Below, piece after piece: positions 50,763-60,001 of a stretch of DNA of 64,000 nt (positions are counted from its first letter, which is position 1; each line of letters opens with the position of its first letter). A model generated the notes under the pieces. It saw nothing but the letters and a program-made list of their open reading frames with translations. It did not search any database and was not told the DNA's origin. Where the stretch lies: positions 992,001-1,056,000 of the forward strand of contig NZ_VHIB01000001.1 of NCBI RefSeq assembly GCF_008087345.1. The letters are read 5' to 3'. Position numbers and translations under genes: made by a program. Origin of the DNA: Nocardioides caldifontis. GTDB lineage: Bacteria > Actinomycetota > Actinomycetes > Propionibacteriales > Nocardioidaceae.

Positions 50763-51335
50763 TCACTCCTCGGGCGACTCGGTGGACGACTCGGTGGGCG
50801 TGTCCGTCGCGGAGGCGGTGGCCTCGGCGTCCGGGATCTCGACGTCCTCGTAGTCCTCGTTCTGCGCGAGGACAGGAACGTTGACGGTGACGTCGTCGGC
50901 GGTCTGGAACTGGAGGGTCAGCCGCAGGAACTTGCCGGGGAGGACCGACTCCTCGTCGCCGGTCACGGAGACCACCGCGGCGTCGTCGCCGGCGAGGTTC
51001 AGCAGCTCGCCGGCCGGGATGGTGGTCTCGCCGTCGCCCAGCTCGAAGGTGACCGGACTGCCGTCACCAGCGGCGACCACACCGGTGAGCTCGTCGTCCT
51101 CGTCGGTGTTGTTCACGAGCCCGACGACCAGCCGCCCGCTGCCCGGCGTGGCGCTCACCACCAGCGCGTTGAGGACGTCGATCGCACCGCTGCGGTCGAT
51201 GACACCGTCGCCCGGCTGGTAGGGCTGGTCGGTCGCGGCGCCGAAGCTGACGCCGCAGGCGGACAGGGCGGGGACGGCCAGGAGCGCGGCAACGGCGGCC
51301 GCGACGGTCCGGCGCCGGGTTCGGGTGGCGTTCAC
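50763..51335 (-). CDS. Exported lipoprotein
   Basis: The 190-residue precursor has an RRR-rich signal peptide and lipobox LSAC ([13 protein letters not shown]) near residue 26. The mature part is beta-rich ([40 protein letters not shown]), resembling an Ig-like or PCuAC-like fold without clear copper ligands. The C-terminal ~25 residues are Thr/Ser/Glu-rich. GTG 51335. It is directly upstream of gpmA, almost overlapping. Confidence 0.75.
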   Translation of the reverse strand: MNATRTRRRTVAAAVAALLAVPALSACGVSFGAATDQPYQPGDGVIDRSGAIDVLNALVVSATPGSGRLVVGLVNNTDEDDELTGVVAAGDGSPVTFELGDGETTIPAGELLNLAGDDAAVVSVTGDEESVLPGKFLRLTLQFQTADDVTVNVPVLAQNEDYEDVEIPDAEATASATDTPTESSTESPEE

Positions 51336-51393
51336 GCGCCCGAGTCTAGGGGACGGGCAGGTCGGGACGACGGGGGCCACGAGGGGCGTGCGG

Positions 51394-52110
51394 CTACCGC
51401 TCCAGCCCGACGGTGAGCGCCGCGACGACGAGCCCGACGGTGACCGCGGCGAGGTAGAGCGAGGTGAGCAGCAGCAGCCGCGGCGCCCCCGTCCTGAGGG
51501 CGACCACGAGCGGGAGGCTGCGCACCTTGTTGCGGTTGTCGCCGACGAGGTCCGGGAGCGAGACCAGGAAGTGGACGCCGATCCCGAGCAGCGCGGCCAG
51601 CGCGGTCATCAGCGGCTCGGCCGGCCCGCCGTGGACGCCGCCGCCCCAGCCGCCGTACGACAGGAACGTCGGGTAGAGCCCGAAGCTGACCGCCCAGGGC
51701 AGCCACGACAGCGGGGTGGTCTTGATCCGGGTGTTGTAGACCCAGGCCGCCCCGACGGACAGCAGGTGGGCGACGCCGGCGACGGTGCCGTTGGAGATCG
51801 AGAGCGGGACGAGGAGGCAGGTGGCGCAGGCGACGGTGAAGGTGACCGTGCCGGGGTGGAGCCAGTCGCGGACGAGGGGTTTGTCGAGCCGCTCGACGGC
51901 GATGTCCCGTTCGCGGTCGGCCACGTCGTTGAGCCAGCCGGCGGTGGCGCGGCCGACGACGACGGTCACGAGGACCAGCAACACCTCGCGCGAGCTGCGG
52001 CCGGAGAGCGCCGCGGCGGCGGCCACCCCGATCGCGATCGCCAGCGTCAGCGCGGGGTGCGCGGCGAGCACCAGGGCGACCGCGGTGCCGGGGTTCCTCC
52101 TCAGCTGCAT
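51394..52110 (-). CDS. UbiA-family prenyltransferase
   Basis: The 238-residue membrane enzyme has seven to eight helices with the first aspartate-rich motif WLNDVADRERD near residues 59-69 and a second, LPDLVGDNRNK, near 185, where Mg2+-diphosphate binds. UbiA enzymes prenylate aromatics or other acceptors; the short actinobacterial members of this kind are not assigned to menaquinone synthesis. ATG 52110 is used; GTG 52128 would add six residues. Confidence 0.85.
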   Translation of the reverse strand: MQLRRNPGTAVALVLAAHPALTLAIAIGVAAAAALSGRSSREVLLVLVTVVVGRATAGWLNDVADRERDIAVERLDKPLVRDWLHPGTVTFTVACATCLLVPLSISNGTVAGVAHLLSVGAAWVYNTRIKTTPLSWLPWAVSFGLYPTFLSYGGWGGGVHGGPAEPLMTALAALLGIGVHFLVSLPDLVGDNRNKVRSLPLVVALRTGAPRLLLLTSLYLAAVTVGLVVAALTVGLER

Positions 52111-52181
52111 CCGTGCAGTATCGGCCACGGGAGCTGTCAGCAGGCGGACCTCAGGGGCGGTTCCCAGGGTGCCGACTGCAC

Positions 52182-52198
52182 ACAGCAGCGTCTGCTGT
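52182..52198. promoter_or_regulatory. Inverted repeat upstream of carD
   Basis: ACAGCAG and CTGCTGT around CGT, about 60 bp upstream of the carD -10. A possible regulator site shared with the divergent prenyltransferase. Confidence 0.35.
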
Positions 52199-52256
52199 CA
52201 AGTCCCCATGTGGCCTCTGACCTGGGCAAACGACCGATCCGGCCGGTTCGGGACGT

Positions 52257-52264
52257 GTTAGACT
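52257..52264 (+). promoter_or_regulatory. Extended -10 promoter of carD
   Basis: TGTTAGACT at 52256-52264 includes -10 TAGACT; no good -35 is seen 17 bp upstream. A GGAAGGGG ribosome site precedes the ATG. This TAnnnT -10 without a -35 is typical of strong actinobacterial housekeeping promoters. Confidence 0.5.
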
Positions 52265-52291
52265 AGTCACCTAGGAAGGGGTACTTCACAT

Positions 52292-52777
52292 ATGACTTTC
52301 ACCGTCGGCGAAACGGTTGTCTACCCGAACCACGGCGCTGCCGTGATCGAGAACATCGAGACCCGCACCATCAAGGGCGAGGACAAGCTCTACCTGGTCC
52401 TCCGCATCGTCGCCCAGCAGGACCTGGTCGTCCGCGTCCCGGCCTGCAACCTCGACCTCGTCGGCGTCCGCGACGTCGTCGACAAGGAGGGGCTCGACCG
52501 CGTCTTCGACGTGCTGCGCGCGCCGCACACCGAGGAGCCCACCAACTGGTCGCGTCGTTACAAGGCGAACCTCGAGAAGCTGCACTCGGGCGACGTCATG
52601 AAGGTGGCTGAGGTCGTCCGCGACCTCTGGCGCCGCGAGCGTGACCGCGGGCTGTCGGCCGGCGAGAAGCGGATGCTGGCGAAGGCCCGCCAGATCCTCG
52701 TCTCGGAGCTGGCGCTCGCCGAGCGCACCAACGAGGACAAGGCGGAGACGCTGCTCGACGAGGTGCTCGCCTCCTGA
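52292..52777 (+). CDS. carD: CarD-family RNA polymerase-binding regulator
   Basis: The 161-residue protein has an RNA polymerase interaction domain ([20 protein letters not shown], then the [13 protein letters not shown] strand) and a helical DNA-binding domain ([40 protein letters not shown]), with the conserved Trp (RDLWRRE) that wedges the -10 upstream edge. It stabilises open complexes at rRNA and other promoters. In mycobacteria it is followed by ispD-ispF-cysS; here it is followed by a strong terminator and unrelated genes. Confidence 0.95.
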   Translation: MTFTVGETVVYPNHGAAVIENIETRTIKGEDKLYLVLRIVAQQDLVVRVPACNLDLVGVRDVVDKEGLDRVFDVLRAPHTEEPTNWSRRYKANLEKLHSGDVMKVAEVVRDLWRRERDRGLSAGEKRMLAKARQILVSELALAERTNEDKAETLLDEVLAS

Positions 52778-52797
52778 GCGCTCGTCGCTGAACGGAG

Positions 52798-52835
52798 CAG
52801 AAGCCCCCTCGACCACCCGGTCGAGGGGGCTTCTG
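52798..52835. terminator. Strong bidirectional terminator after carD
   Basis: Perfect 17-bp arms CAGAAGCCCCCTCGACC and GGTCGAGGGGGCTTCTG with an ACCC loop, lying between convergent carD and the hydrolase gene. Confidence 0.85.
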
Positions 52836-52840
52836 CCGTG

Positions 52841-53770
52841 TCAGGGGTGCGTCGTCGAGGCTGTGAGCTCAGCGGGCGACGCGGGTACCTGGGCGGCGAG
52901 TGCGTCCGCGACCAGCTGCTCGAGCGCCGCGGAGACGTGCCGGTCGCGCTCGAGCGGCAGCATGTGCCCTGCTCCGGGAGAGATCAGCAACCGGGCGCCC
53001 GGGATCGCCGCGGCGAGCCGGCGCGCGTGGGACAGCGGCGTCAGCGCGTCCCGGTCGCCGGCGAGGACGATCGTCGGGATCCCGGTGAGCGCTGGGCCGA
53101 GCGGCTCGAGGCGGTCGTGGCGCATCAGGTCCTCGAAGAAGCCGGTCATCGACTCCGCCGGCGTGTTCACCAGCGCCTCGACCGCGAGCATGTGGTCGCG
53201 CAGCCGCATCTCGTCGCCGAAGAGGAACCGGCGCACCACCACCGACTCGGTCACCGGCGCCTTCAGTCGGCGGCGCCTGCTGAGCCGCTTGGCCCGGAAC
53301 GCCAGCAGGTAGGGGATCAGGTCCTTGCCCCGGTCCCCGAGGTCCGGGAGCCCGAGCGTGACGGTGCGCAGGTCGCCGCCGGAGGTGGCCACCAGGCAGA
53401 CACCGCGGACCCGCTCCGCGAAGAGCTCCGGGCGGCGCGCGGCGAGCTCCATCAGCGTCATCCCGCCGATGCTGTGGCCGGCGAGGACGAGGTCGCCGCG
53501 CGGCGCGTGGCGGTCGATCAGGTCGGAGAGGTCACGGCTGAGGTTCTCGATCGTCGCCGTCTCGCGCGAGGTCCGCTCCGAGGAGCCGTGGCCGCGGTGG
53601 TCGTAGGTGACGATCCGGATCGTGTGGCCGAAGGCGGCCCGGAGGTCGCGCACCTGGTAGCGCCAGGCGTCGTGGTCGGCGGTCCAGCAGTGGGAGAGCA
53701 CCACGGTGAGCGGCGCGTCGTCCGGGCCTTCCACGCGCACGTGCAGCTCGAGCCCGTCGTGGGTGCGCAT
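52841..53770 (-). CDS. Alpha/beta-hydrolase
   Basis: The 309-residue hydrolase has VTYDHRGHGSSERTS, the nucleophile elbow GHSIGGMTL near residue 105, the acid strand TIVLAGDRDALTPLSHA and the C-terminal histidine in GAGHMLPLERD. It could be an esterase, epoxide hydrolase or haloperoxidase-like enzyme. ATG 53770 shares one base with the preceding membrane protein stop (TGATG), so the pair is co-translated, probably under the divergent MerR regulator. Confidence 0.85.
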   Translation of the reverse strand: MRTHDGLELHVRVEGPDDAPLTVVLSHCWTADHDAWRYQVRDLRAAFGHTIRIVTYDHRGHGSSERTSRETATIENLSRDLSDLIDRHAPRGDLVLAGHSIGGMTLMELAARRPELFAERVRGVCLVATSGGDLRTVTLGLPDLGDRGKDLIPYLLAFRAKRLSRRRRLKAPVTESVVVRRFLFGDEMRLRDHMLAVEALVNTPAESMTGFFEDLMRHDRLEPLGPALTGIPTIVLAGDRDALTPLSHARRLAAAIPGARLLISPGAGHMLPLERDRHVSAALEQLVADALAAQVPASPAELTASTTHP

Positions 53771-55611
53771 CAGCGGACCTCCTCCAGCCCGCGCTCGCGC
53801 GCCTCCACCGGAGCGGTCGCGGTGCGGCGGCCGGCGACGGTGTAGCCGGCGGCCACGACGGCGAGGAGCGCGGCGAAGACCAGGCCGACGCTCAGGTAGC
53901 CGGCACCCCAGAGCCATGCGGGGACGTCGCCGACGCGCTCGCGCTGCAGGATCTCGTGCTCGGCGACGAAGGCGCGGGGTCCGTTACGGGGTTCGTACGC
54001 CGGGGCGGGAATGGCCGGGTCCTCGGGCAGGTACACCGGCGCGGCGACCATCGTGTGCAGCCCGGTGTGCAGCCGCACCAGCGACTTCCACGAGCCGTCC
54101 ACCGGCACGGGACCGTCCGTGCGGTAGTGCCCGGCAGCGACGCGTTCGAGCTCGTTGCGGACCATCCCGTCGGCGGTGCCGCCGCCCTGCCAGGACAGGA
54201 CCTGGAACCAGGTGGCGTCCTCGACCACCGCCTCGTCCACGCGTACGTCGAGCACCGCGCGGCCGCCTTCCACCGGACCGACCGTGACGTCCACCTCCGC
54301 CTCGACGTCGTCGCGCGGCGGGACGTTCCAGGCGAACACCGCGACGACCGCCAGCAGCCCGGCGAGCGCCACGACGCCGGGAACCGGCCGGCTCGTGGGA
54401 CGGGACCCGGCTCGCCGCGGGGCGGGCACGGTCCCGCCCTCGACCCCGGCCTCGACTCCGAGCAGCTTCCCGTGCAGCCAGGTCGCCACCACGCCGGTGC
54501 CGGCGCCGACCACCACGCCGAGGGCGATCGCCCACGGGAGCAGCTCCGCCGGCCACTCGACCGGACGGAACCCGTTGGTCCACAACGGCTCCAGGCCGAC
54601 CGTGGCGCCGCCGACGAGGGCGCCGGCCACCACGCCGTACGCCGTGGTGGGGCGGGCGGAGCGGGCGAGCAGCAGCCCGACGAGCAGCCCGCCGGCGGCG
54701 AGCGGGAAGCGCGGCGAGAGTGCGTTCCACACCTGCTCGTTGACGACGAGCAGCACGGTCTGGAACCCCACGTAGAACAGCCACACCGCGCCGACCATCA
54801 GGGCGCCGCGGTGGGCGGCCATCACGAAGGCGGCGGTGGTGCCGACGGTGAGCACGACCGCGTCCATGACGAGCGGGAACTGCGGGACGCCGAAGGCGAA
54901 CTCGAGCAGGAAGGCGACCGGCCCGATGAGCAGGTAGGCCAGCGAGACGAAGGTGACCAGCGGCGCGGCGAGGGTGCGGCCGACCTGACGGGCCTCGGCC
55001 GCGGCGAGGAGCAGGCCGTAGGGGAGCATCACGGTGCCGCCGATCATCAGCACGTGGGTCGGCCCCCACTCGGTGACGTCCTGGCCGAAGAGCCGGTGCC
55101 ACACGTCGTCGAGCGGGAAACCGGCGAGCGCGCAGAGCGAGACCCCCGTGACCACCGCGGGGCCCAGCGGCGTCCGCCAGGTGCGGGTCACCCGGAGCGT
55201 GCGGCGGGGGAGGCCGTCGTTCGCCAGCGCCATCCCGAGGGCGCCGCCGAAGAAGATCGCGAGCAGCCCGAGGAAGATCAGGTAGTGCGACGGGTTCGCC
55301 AGCGGCCCCTCGTCGCGCCCCTCGGTGATGTGGTAGCTGACGTCCCAGTAGACCCCGACCGCACCGGACACGGCGCCGAGCAGGCAGATCACCGTCGGCA
55401 GCGCGAACCAGCGCGGCCCGCCCTCGACCGATGCCACGAGGTCGGCGGCCCGGCCGACGAGCGTGGCGCGCCCGCGGCGCTCGTGGAGGATCACCCAGGC
55501 CAGCACCAGGTAGGCGAGCCCGGTGAAGCCGCAGACCACCAGCAGCTGGTCGGTCGGCGCTCCGCCGGCGGACGGCGTGGTCGCGGCGGTGGCGAGGAGG
55601 GTGCGGGGCAT
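53770..55611 (-). CDS. Large polytopic membrane protein with extracytoplasmic C-terminal domain
   Basis: The 613-residue protein has about 12 predicted helices in its first ~440 residues, several with conserved-looking His/Asp: DVSYHITEGRDEGPLANPSH, FPLDDVWHRLFGQDVTEWGP, THVLMIGGTVMLP. Next comes a ~130-residue soluble beta-rich region (VDVTVGPVEGGRAVLDVRVD), then a final transmembrane helix and basic tail. The histidine-rich loops hint at metal or heme handling, but I do not recognise the family. ATG 55611 is preceded by AGGAGC. First gene of the operon with the hydrolase; a MerR operator lies upstream. Confidence 0.75.
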   Translation of the reverse strand: MPRTLLATAATTPSAGGAPTDQLLVVCGFTGLAYLVLAWVILHERRGRATLVGRAADLVASVEGGPRWFALPTVICLLGAVSGAVGVYWDVSYHITEGRDEGPLANPSHYLIFLGLLAIFFGGALGMALANDGLPRRTLRVTRTWRTPLGPAVVTGVSLCALAGFPLDDVWHRLFGQDVTEWGPTHVLMIGGTVMLPYGLLLAAAEARQVGRTLAAPLVTFVSLAYLLIGPVAFLLEFAFGVPQFPLVMDAVVLTVGTTAAFVMAAHRGALMVGAVWLFYVGFQTVLLVVNEQVWNALSPRFPLAAGGLLVGLLLARSARPTTAYGVVAGALVGGATVGLEPLWTNGFRPVEWPAELLPWAIALGVVVGAGTGVVATWLHGKLLGVEAGVEGGTVPAPRRAGSRPTSRPVPGVVALAGLLAVVAVFAWNVPPRDDVEAEVDVTVGPVEGGRAVLDVRVDEAVVEDATWFQVLSWQGGGTADGMVRNELERVAAGHYRTDGPVPVDGSWKSLVRLHTGLHTMVAAPVYLPEDPAIPAPAYEPRNGPRAFVAEHEILQRERVGDVPAWLWGAGYLSVGLVFAALLAVVAAGYTVAGRRTATAPVEARERGLEEVR

Positions 55612-55641
55612 CGGGTGCTCCTGACGGGTGCGACGGGAGGA

Positions 55642-55662
55642 TGTGACATCAACGATGTAACA
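55642..55662. promoter_or_regulatory. MerR-type operator
   Basis: Near-perfect dyad TGTGACATC and GATGTAACA with an AAC centre (one mismatch in nine), placed between the membrane protein start and the MerR gene, 31 bp from the former and 49 bp from the latter. Confidence 0.65.
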
Positions 55663-55710
55663 TCGAGAATGGCACATGGCTGGTGGCGCATGTCAAGGGA
55701 GGAGGCGCTG

Positions 55711-56466
55711 GTGTCGGCTGGGACACTCGGCGGTGTGGAGGAGCTGACCATCGACCGGCTCGCGGCGGCCGCGAACATGACGGTCCGCAACGTCCGGGCG
55801 TACGCCGGACGCGGGCTCCTGCCTCCGCCGAGGCTGGTCGGGCGCACCGGCTACTACTCGCAGGAGCACGTCGACCGGCTGCTGCTCATCCGCGACCTGC
55901 AGGAGCGCGGCTACACGCTGGGCGCCATCGAGGACGCCCTCCAGCGCAACGCCGGCGTCAGCCCGTCCCACGCCCTCGACCTGCTCCAGGTGCTCAACGA
56001 CCCGCGGTCGCCGCAGCAGCCGGAGCGGATGACCCGCGCCGAGCTCGCCCGGCTGGCGGCGGTGGAGCAGGACAGCGACTTCGTCGACCGGCTCGCCGAG
56101 CTCGGGCTGGTCGAGGTGGCCGACGACGGCGAGCTGCTGCTCCTCGAGCCGGCGATCGTCCGGGCCGGTGCGCAGGCGGTGGCCCTCGGGCTGAGCCGGG
56201 AGTCGGTGCTCGGGCTGCTGCCGTTCATCGCCACCCGGATGGCCGAGGTGGCCAAGAAGTTCGTCGACGAGGTGCGCGCCCAGGTGTGGCAGCCGTTCAC
56301 CGAGGCCGGGTTCCCCGAGGAGCAGTGGCCGGAGATGCTGCGGCTGATCGAGTCGCTGCTGCCGACGGCGGGCCAGGCCGTGGTCTCGGTGTTCCGGCGG
56401 GAGCTCAACGCGGCCATCGACGAGGCGCTCGGCGAGGAGATCGCCCGGCTGGGCAGCACGGACTGA
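55711..56466 (+). CDS. MerR-family regulator
   Basis: The 251-residue protein has an N-terminal winged helix (LTIDRLAAAANMTVRNVRAY then AGRGLLPPPRLVGRTGYYSQ), a linker helix (LLLIRDLQERGYTLGAIEDA) and a long C-terminal effector domain (about 90-250) with no metal cysteines. GTG 55711 is preferred because GGGAGGAGG lies six bases ahead; ATG 55690 and 55669 are in frame. It diverges from the membrane protein/hydrolase operon and a dyad lies between, so it is the likely regulator. Confidence 0.85.
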   Translation: MSAGTLGGVEELTIDRLAAAANMTVRNVRAYAGRGLLPPPRLVGRTGYYSQEHVDRLLLIRDLQERGYTLGAIEDALQRNAGVSPSHALDLLQVLNDPRSPQQPERMTRAELARLAAVEQDSDFVDRLAELGLVEVADDGELLLLEPAIVRAGAQAVALGLSRESVLGLLPFIATRMAEVAKKFVDEVRAQVWQPFTEAGFPEEQWPEMLRLIESLLPTAGQAVVSVFRRELNAAIDEALGEEIARLGSTD

Positions 56467-56559
56467 GCGGTCGCCCTCCCTCATCCGGTGCAGCCGGGTC
56501 CTCCCACGGCCGGATCGGAGCCCATCTGCACGGCATGAGAGTTCAGCCGGTTGGGACCA

Positions 56560-57042
56560 TCAGCCGGTCGGGACCACCAGTGCCGTCGCGATCGCCGCGA
56601 CCCCCTCGCCCCGGCCGGTGAGCCCGAGCCCGTCGGAGGTCGTGGCCGACACCGACACCGGGGCGCCGACCGCCTCGGAGAGCGCGGTCTGGGCCTCCGC
56701 GCGACGGGGACCGATCTTCGGCCGGTTGCCGACCACCTGCACGGCGACGTTGCCGATCTCGAACCCCGCCTCGCGCACCCGACGGGCCGCTTCCGCGAGC
56801 AGCGTCACCCCGGCGGCGCCCGCCCACCCCGGCTCGGCGGTGCCGAAGTGCGAGCCCAGGTCGCCGATCCCGGCCGCGGAGAAGAGCGCGTCGCAGGCCG
56901 CGTGGGCCGCCACGTCGGCGTCGGAGTGGCCGGCCAGACCGCGCGGCTCGTCGGGGAAGTGGAGCCCGGCCAGCCACATCGGGGCGCCGTCGGCGAAGGC
57001 GTGGACGTCGGTGCCGACACCGACCCGCGGAGTGGCGGTCAT
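56560..57042 (-). CDS. ispF: 2-C-methyl-D-erythritol 2,4-cyclodiphosphate synthase
   Basis: The 160-residue enzyme of the MEP isoprenoid pathway cyclises CDP-ME-2-phosphate. Key elements: [14 protein letters not shown] (zinc Asp and His), [20 protein letters not shown] and [12 protein letters not shown] (third zinc His in the GHSD part), and [19 protein letters not shown] at the C-terminus. Length is normal. Its usual upstream partner ispD is not present in this window. ATG 57042 is chosen over an ATG eight codons earlier. Confidence 0.93.
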   Translation of the reverse strand: MTATPRVGVGTDVHAFADGAPMWLAGLHFPDEPRGLAGHSDADVAAHAACDALFSAAGIGDLGSHFGTAEPGWAGAAGVTLLAEAARRVREAGFEIGNVAVQVVGNRPKIGPRRAEAQTALSEAVGAPVSVSATTSDGLGLTGRGEGVAAIATALVVPTG

Positions 57043-57086
57043 GGTCCGCATCATCGCGCACGGCACGGACCAGGCACGATAGGGCC

Positions 57087-58589
57087 GTGACCACCGACCG
57101 TCCGCGGCTCCTGCTCGCGGCCGCCGGCGTGCTGACCGGCGTCGCGGGGCTCGCGGTGAGCCTCGCCACCGCGGCGGCCCTGCACGAGCGGCTCGACCCG
57201 CCGACCGCGGTGGCCGAGGCGGTCGTCGACGTGACCCCGGGACGGGCCGCCAAGGCTTTGATCGACCTCGTCGGCGACAACGACAAGCCGCTGCTGATCG
57301 CCGGCGTCGTCGTCGGTCTGCTGGCGCTGTCGGCCCTCGGCGGCGTGCTGACCGCCCGGGGACGGTGGCAGGGGTTCGCGGTGTTCGTCGGGATGGGGCT
57401 GGTCGCCGGCGTCGCCGTGGCCACCCGGCCGAACACCGGCACGGCGGCGCTGCTGCCGGTCGTCCTCGGCACGCTCACCTGGCTCGCGGTGCTGCCGCTC
57501 CTCATCCTCCCGCTGCGATCGTCCGACGCCGAGGGGCGGCGCCGGTTCCTCGTCCAGGCCGGCGTGGTCGCCGCGGGCGCGGCCGTCGTCGGGATCGGGA
57601 GCCGGTTCCTCGGTCGCCGCCGCCGCGTGGTGGAGGAGGCCCGCGCGGACCTGGAGCTGCCGGTGACCGACGGGGTGGTCCCGGAGGGCGCCGACCTCGA
57701 GGTCGCCGGGCTGGTGCCGTGGCGGGTGGCCAACGAGGACTTCTACCGGATCGACACCGCGCTGGTGGTCCCGGCCGTCGAGGTCGACACGTGGCGGCTG
57801 CGGGTCCACGGGATGGTCGAGCGCGAGCTCACCCTGACCTTCGACGACCTGCTCGACCGCCGGCTCACCGAGGCCTGGCTGACCCTCACCTGTGTCTCCA
57901 ACCCGGTCGGCCAGGACCTGATCGGCAACGCCTGGTGGAGCGGTGTCCGGGTCGCCGACGTGCTCGCCGAGGCCGGGCCGCTGCCCGGCGCGGACGCGGT
58001 CCTGCAGACCTCCGAGGACGGCTGGACCTGCGGGACCCCGCTCGAGGCGCTCACCGACGACCGCAACGCGCTGCTCGCGGTGGCGATGAACGGCGAGCCG
58101 CTCCCGCTCGAGCACGGGTTCCCCGTGCGGATGGTGGTGCCGGGGCTCTACGGCTACGTCTCGGCGACCAAGTGGCTGGTCGACCTCGAGGTCACCCGGT
58201 TCGACGACTTCGAGGCGTTCTGGACCGAGCGCGGGTGGTCGCCGCAGGGGCCGGTGAAGACCCAGTCGCGGATCGACGTACCGGTGGCGAACCACCGCGT
58301 GACCTCCGGGCCGGTGGTCGTCGCCGGGGTGGCGTGGGCGCAGCACACCGGTGTCGAGGCGGTCGAGGTCCGGCTCGACGGCGGGGCGTGGACCCCGGTG
58401 GAGCTCGGCCGGGTCCCGTCGGTGGACACCTGGGTGCAGTGGTCCGGGACCATCGAGGTGGAGCCCGGGGTGCACACCCTGGCGGTGCGGGCCACCGACC
58501 GCTCCGGCTACACCCAGACCGGCGTGCAGCGCGACGTCGTCCCGGACGGGGCGACCGGCTGGCACACCATCGAGTTCACCGCGGAGTGA
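57087..58589 (+). CDS. Membrane-anchored molybdopterin oxidoreductase (sulfite oxidase fold)
   Basis: The 500-residue protein has four to five N-terminal helices (~8-165) and then a sulfite-oxidase-type Mo-cofactor domain: [20 protein letters not shown], the Mo-binding Cys in [20 protein letters not shown], and [22 protein letters not shown]-terminal Mo-co dimerisation domain ([20 protein letters not shown]) completes it. The soluble part should face outward. Such proteins in actinobacteria are fused membrane forms of unknown substrate. GTG start. Confidence 0.88.
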   Translation: MTTDRPRLLLAAAGVLTGVAGLAVSLATAAALHERLDPPTAVAEAVVDVTPGRAAKALIDLVGDNDKPLLIAGVVVGLLALSALGGVLTARGRWQGFAVFVGMGLVAGVAVATRPNTGTAALLPVVLGTLTWLAVLPLLILPLRSSDAEGRRRFLVQAGVVAAGAAVVGIGSRFLGRRRRVVEEARADLELPVTDGVVPEGADLEVAGLVPWRVANEDFYRIDTALVVPAVEVDTWRLRVHGMVERELTLTFDDLLDRRLTEAWLTLTCVSNPVGQDLIGNAWWSGVRVADVLAEAGPLPGADAVLQTSEDGWTCGTPLEALTDDRNALLAVAMNGEPLPLEHGFPVRMVVPGLYGYVSATKWLVDLEVTRFDDFEAFWTERGWSPQGPVKTQSRIDVPVANHRVTSGPVVVAGVAWAQHTGVEAVEVRLDGGAWTPVELGRVPSVDTWVQWSGTIEVEPGVHTLAVRATDRSGYTQTGVQRDVVPDGATGWHTIEFTAE

Positions 58590-58610
58590 GCCCGTCCGGT
58601 GACCCGCCCG

Positions 58611-59882
58611 TCACCAGGCGCCCTTGGCCCCCGGTGCGGGGAGCGGGTGCGCCTTGTCGTGGACGATGTAGGCGATGCCGCCCGAGCCGCCGGCGCTGCC
58701 GCGCTTGAGCCAGGCGTCCTCGAACTGCCCGCGGTCGTACGTCCGCCGGACCCCGCTCCGGGTCGGCGCCGCCGGGTCGTTGACGACCACGTCGCCGTTG
58801 CCCTTGAACCCGACGACCACCATCAGGTGGCCGTTCGTGGAGCTGATCGGGGCGCCGGTGAGCTGGCCGGAGGAGAACGCGACGGAGGTGACCACCGGGA
58901 TGCCGGCGGCGACGAACTTCTCCGCCTCGCGCAGGCTGCGGAGCCGGGTCACGAAGGCGTGCCCGGTGCGGCTCGCGGCGTACGCGGTGTTGAAGGGCCA
59001 GTTGCCGGTGCCGCCGAAGCCGTTGTCGTAGGTGCTCCGCGCGAGGTGCGCGACGACCCGGTCGGGGTAGTCCTTGCGGACCCAGCGGTACTGCGACGCC
59101 GGCGGGAGGGCCCCGTAGTAGCCGAGGACCATCGTCGTGGAGGTCGGCGAGCACCAGGCCGCGCCGCCCCCGTCGTACTGCTGGTAGTAGCCGCGGTGCG
59201 CCATCTGGCTGTACGACGGGACGGGAAGCACGGTCCCGCGCCGGCTGGCGACGCCGGGCTTCGAGGTGGTGACCCCGGTCGAGGACGGGACGCGGGAGAC
59301 CATCGCGCCGACCGCCTTGACCTTGGGGGTGGCGGCGGTGCCGGCCCGGCGCATCAGCGTGACCCGGAGCTGCCAGGAGCTGACCCCCGAGGTGACCCAG
59401 GTGTCCCAGGCGACCCGGCCGAGGTCGTCGCTCTGGCCGGAGTACGAGCGGCGCTTCACGGTGCGGTCGTCGAGCGCCCAGTTGGTGATCGCGTCCCAGG
59501 TCGACCGCTTGGGCCCCTTGCCGCGGACCTCGACGCGGACGTAGGTGTCGCCCGGCGTGGTCGCCGTCCACGACGGGACGAGCTCGGTGAGCGAGAACCC
59601 CTGCTTCACCCAGGGCGAGACCCACTGACCGTACTCGTAGCCGCCGGTGGTCCCGACCGGCTTGGTGATCCGCAGCGTCCCCTTGCGGGCCGAGAGGCCG
59701 CGCAGCGTGCCGGCCTTCATCTGGGCGCCGGTGGTGAACTCGCGGTAGTCGACGCGGCGCGGCTCCGCCTGCGCGGTGGAGGCGGCCTCCGAGGCGCCGG
59801 CGGTGAGCGGCAGCAGCGCGGCCGGCAGGGCCGCGGCGACGAGCGCGGTCAGGGTCCTGGTCATCAGTCGTGTGGTGCGCAC
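58611..59882 (-). CDS. Exported C39-like cysteine peptidase
   Basis: The roughly 423-residue precursor has a signal peptide (RTLTALVAAALPAALLPLTA). After a beta-rich N-terminal region (DTYVRVEVRGKGPKRSTWDA) lies a peptidase_C39-like domain from about residue 230: GGGAAWCSPTSTTMVLGYYG (catalytic Cys), TNGHLMVVVGFKGNGDVVVN (catalytic His) and NDPAAPTRSG. Secreted enzymes of this kind act on cell-wall or protein substrates. Start is uncertain among GTG 59930, GTG 59882 and ATG 59864. Confidence 0.82.
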   Translation of the reverse strand: MRTTRLMTRTLTALVAAALPAALLPLTAGASEAASTAQAEPRRVDYREFTTGAQMKAGTLRGLSARKGTLRITKPVGTTGGYEYGQWVSPWVKQGFSLTELVPSWTATTPGDTYVRVEVRGKGPKRSTWDAITNWALDDRTVKRRSYSGQSDDLGRVAWDTWVTSGVSSWQLRVTLMRRAGTAATPKVKAVGAMVSRVPSSTGVTTSKPGVASRRGTVLPVPSYSQMAHRGYYQQYDGGGAAWCSPTSTTMVLGYYGALPPASQYRWVRKDYPDRVVAHLARSTYDNGFGGTGNWPFNTAYAASRTGHAFVTRLRSLREAEKFVAAGIPVVTSVAFSSGQLTGAPISSTNGHLMVVVGFKGNGDVVVNDPAAPTRSGVRRTYDRGQFEDAWLKRGSAGGSGGIAYIVHDKAHPLPAPGAKGAW

Positions 59883-60001
59883 CCGTCCGACGGTAGGTGC
59901 CGTTCCGCCTCTTGTGTTCACTTTCGTCACATCCGTTACCGACCCTTGACCCTCGGGTACGGCGGTCAGCGGCGCGTCCTGCCGCCCGTAGGATCGACCC
60001 C

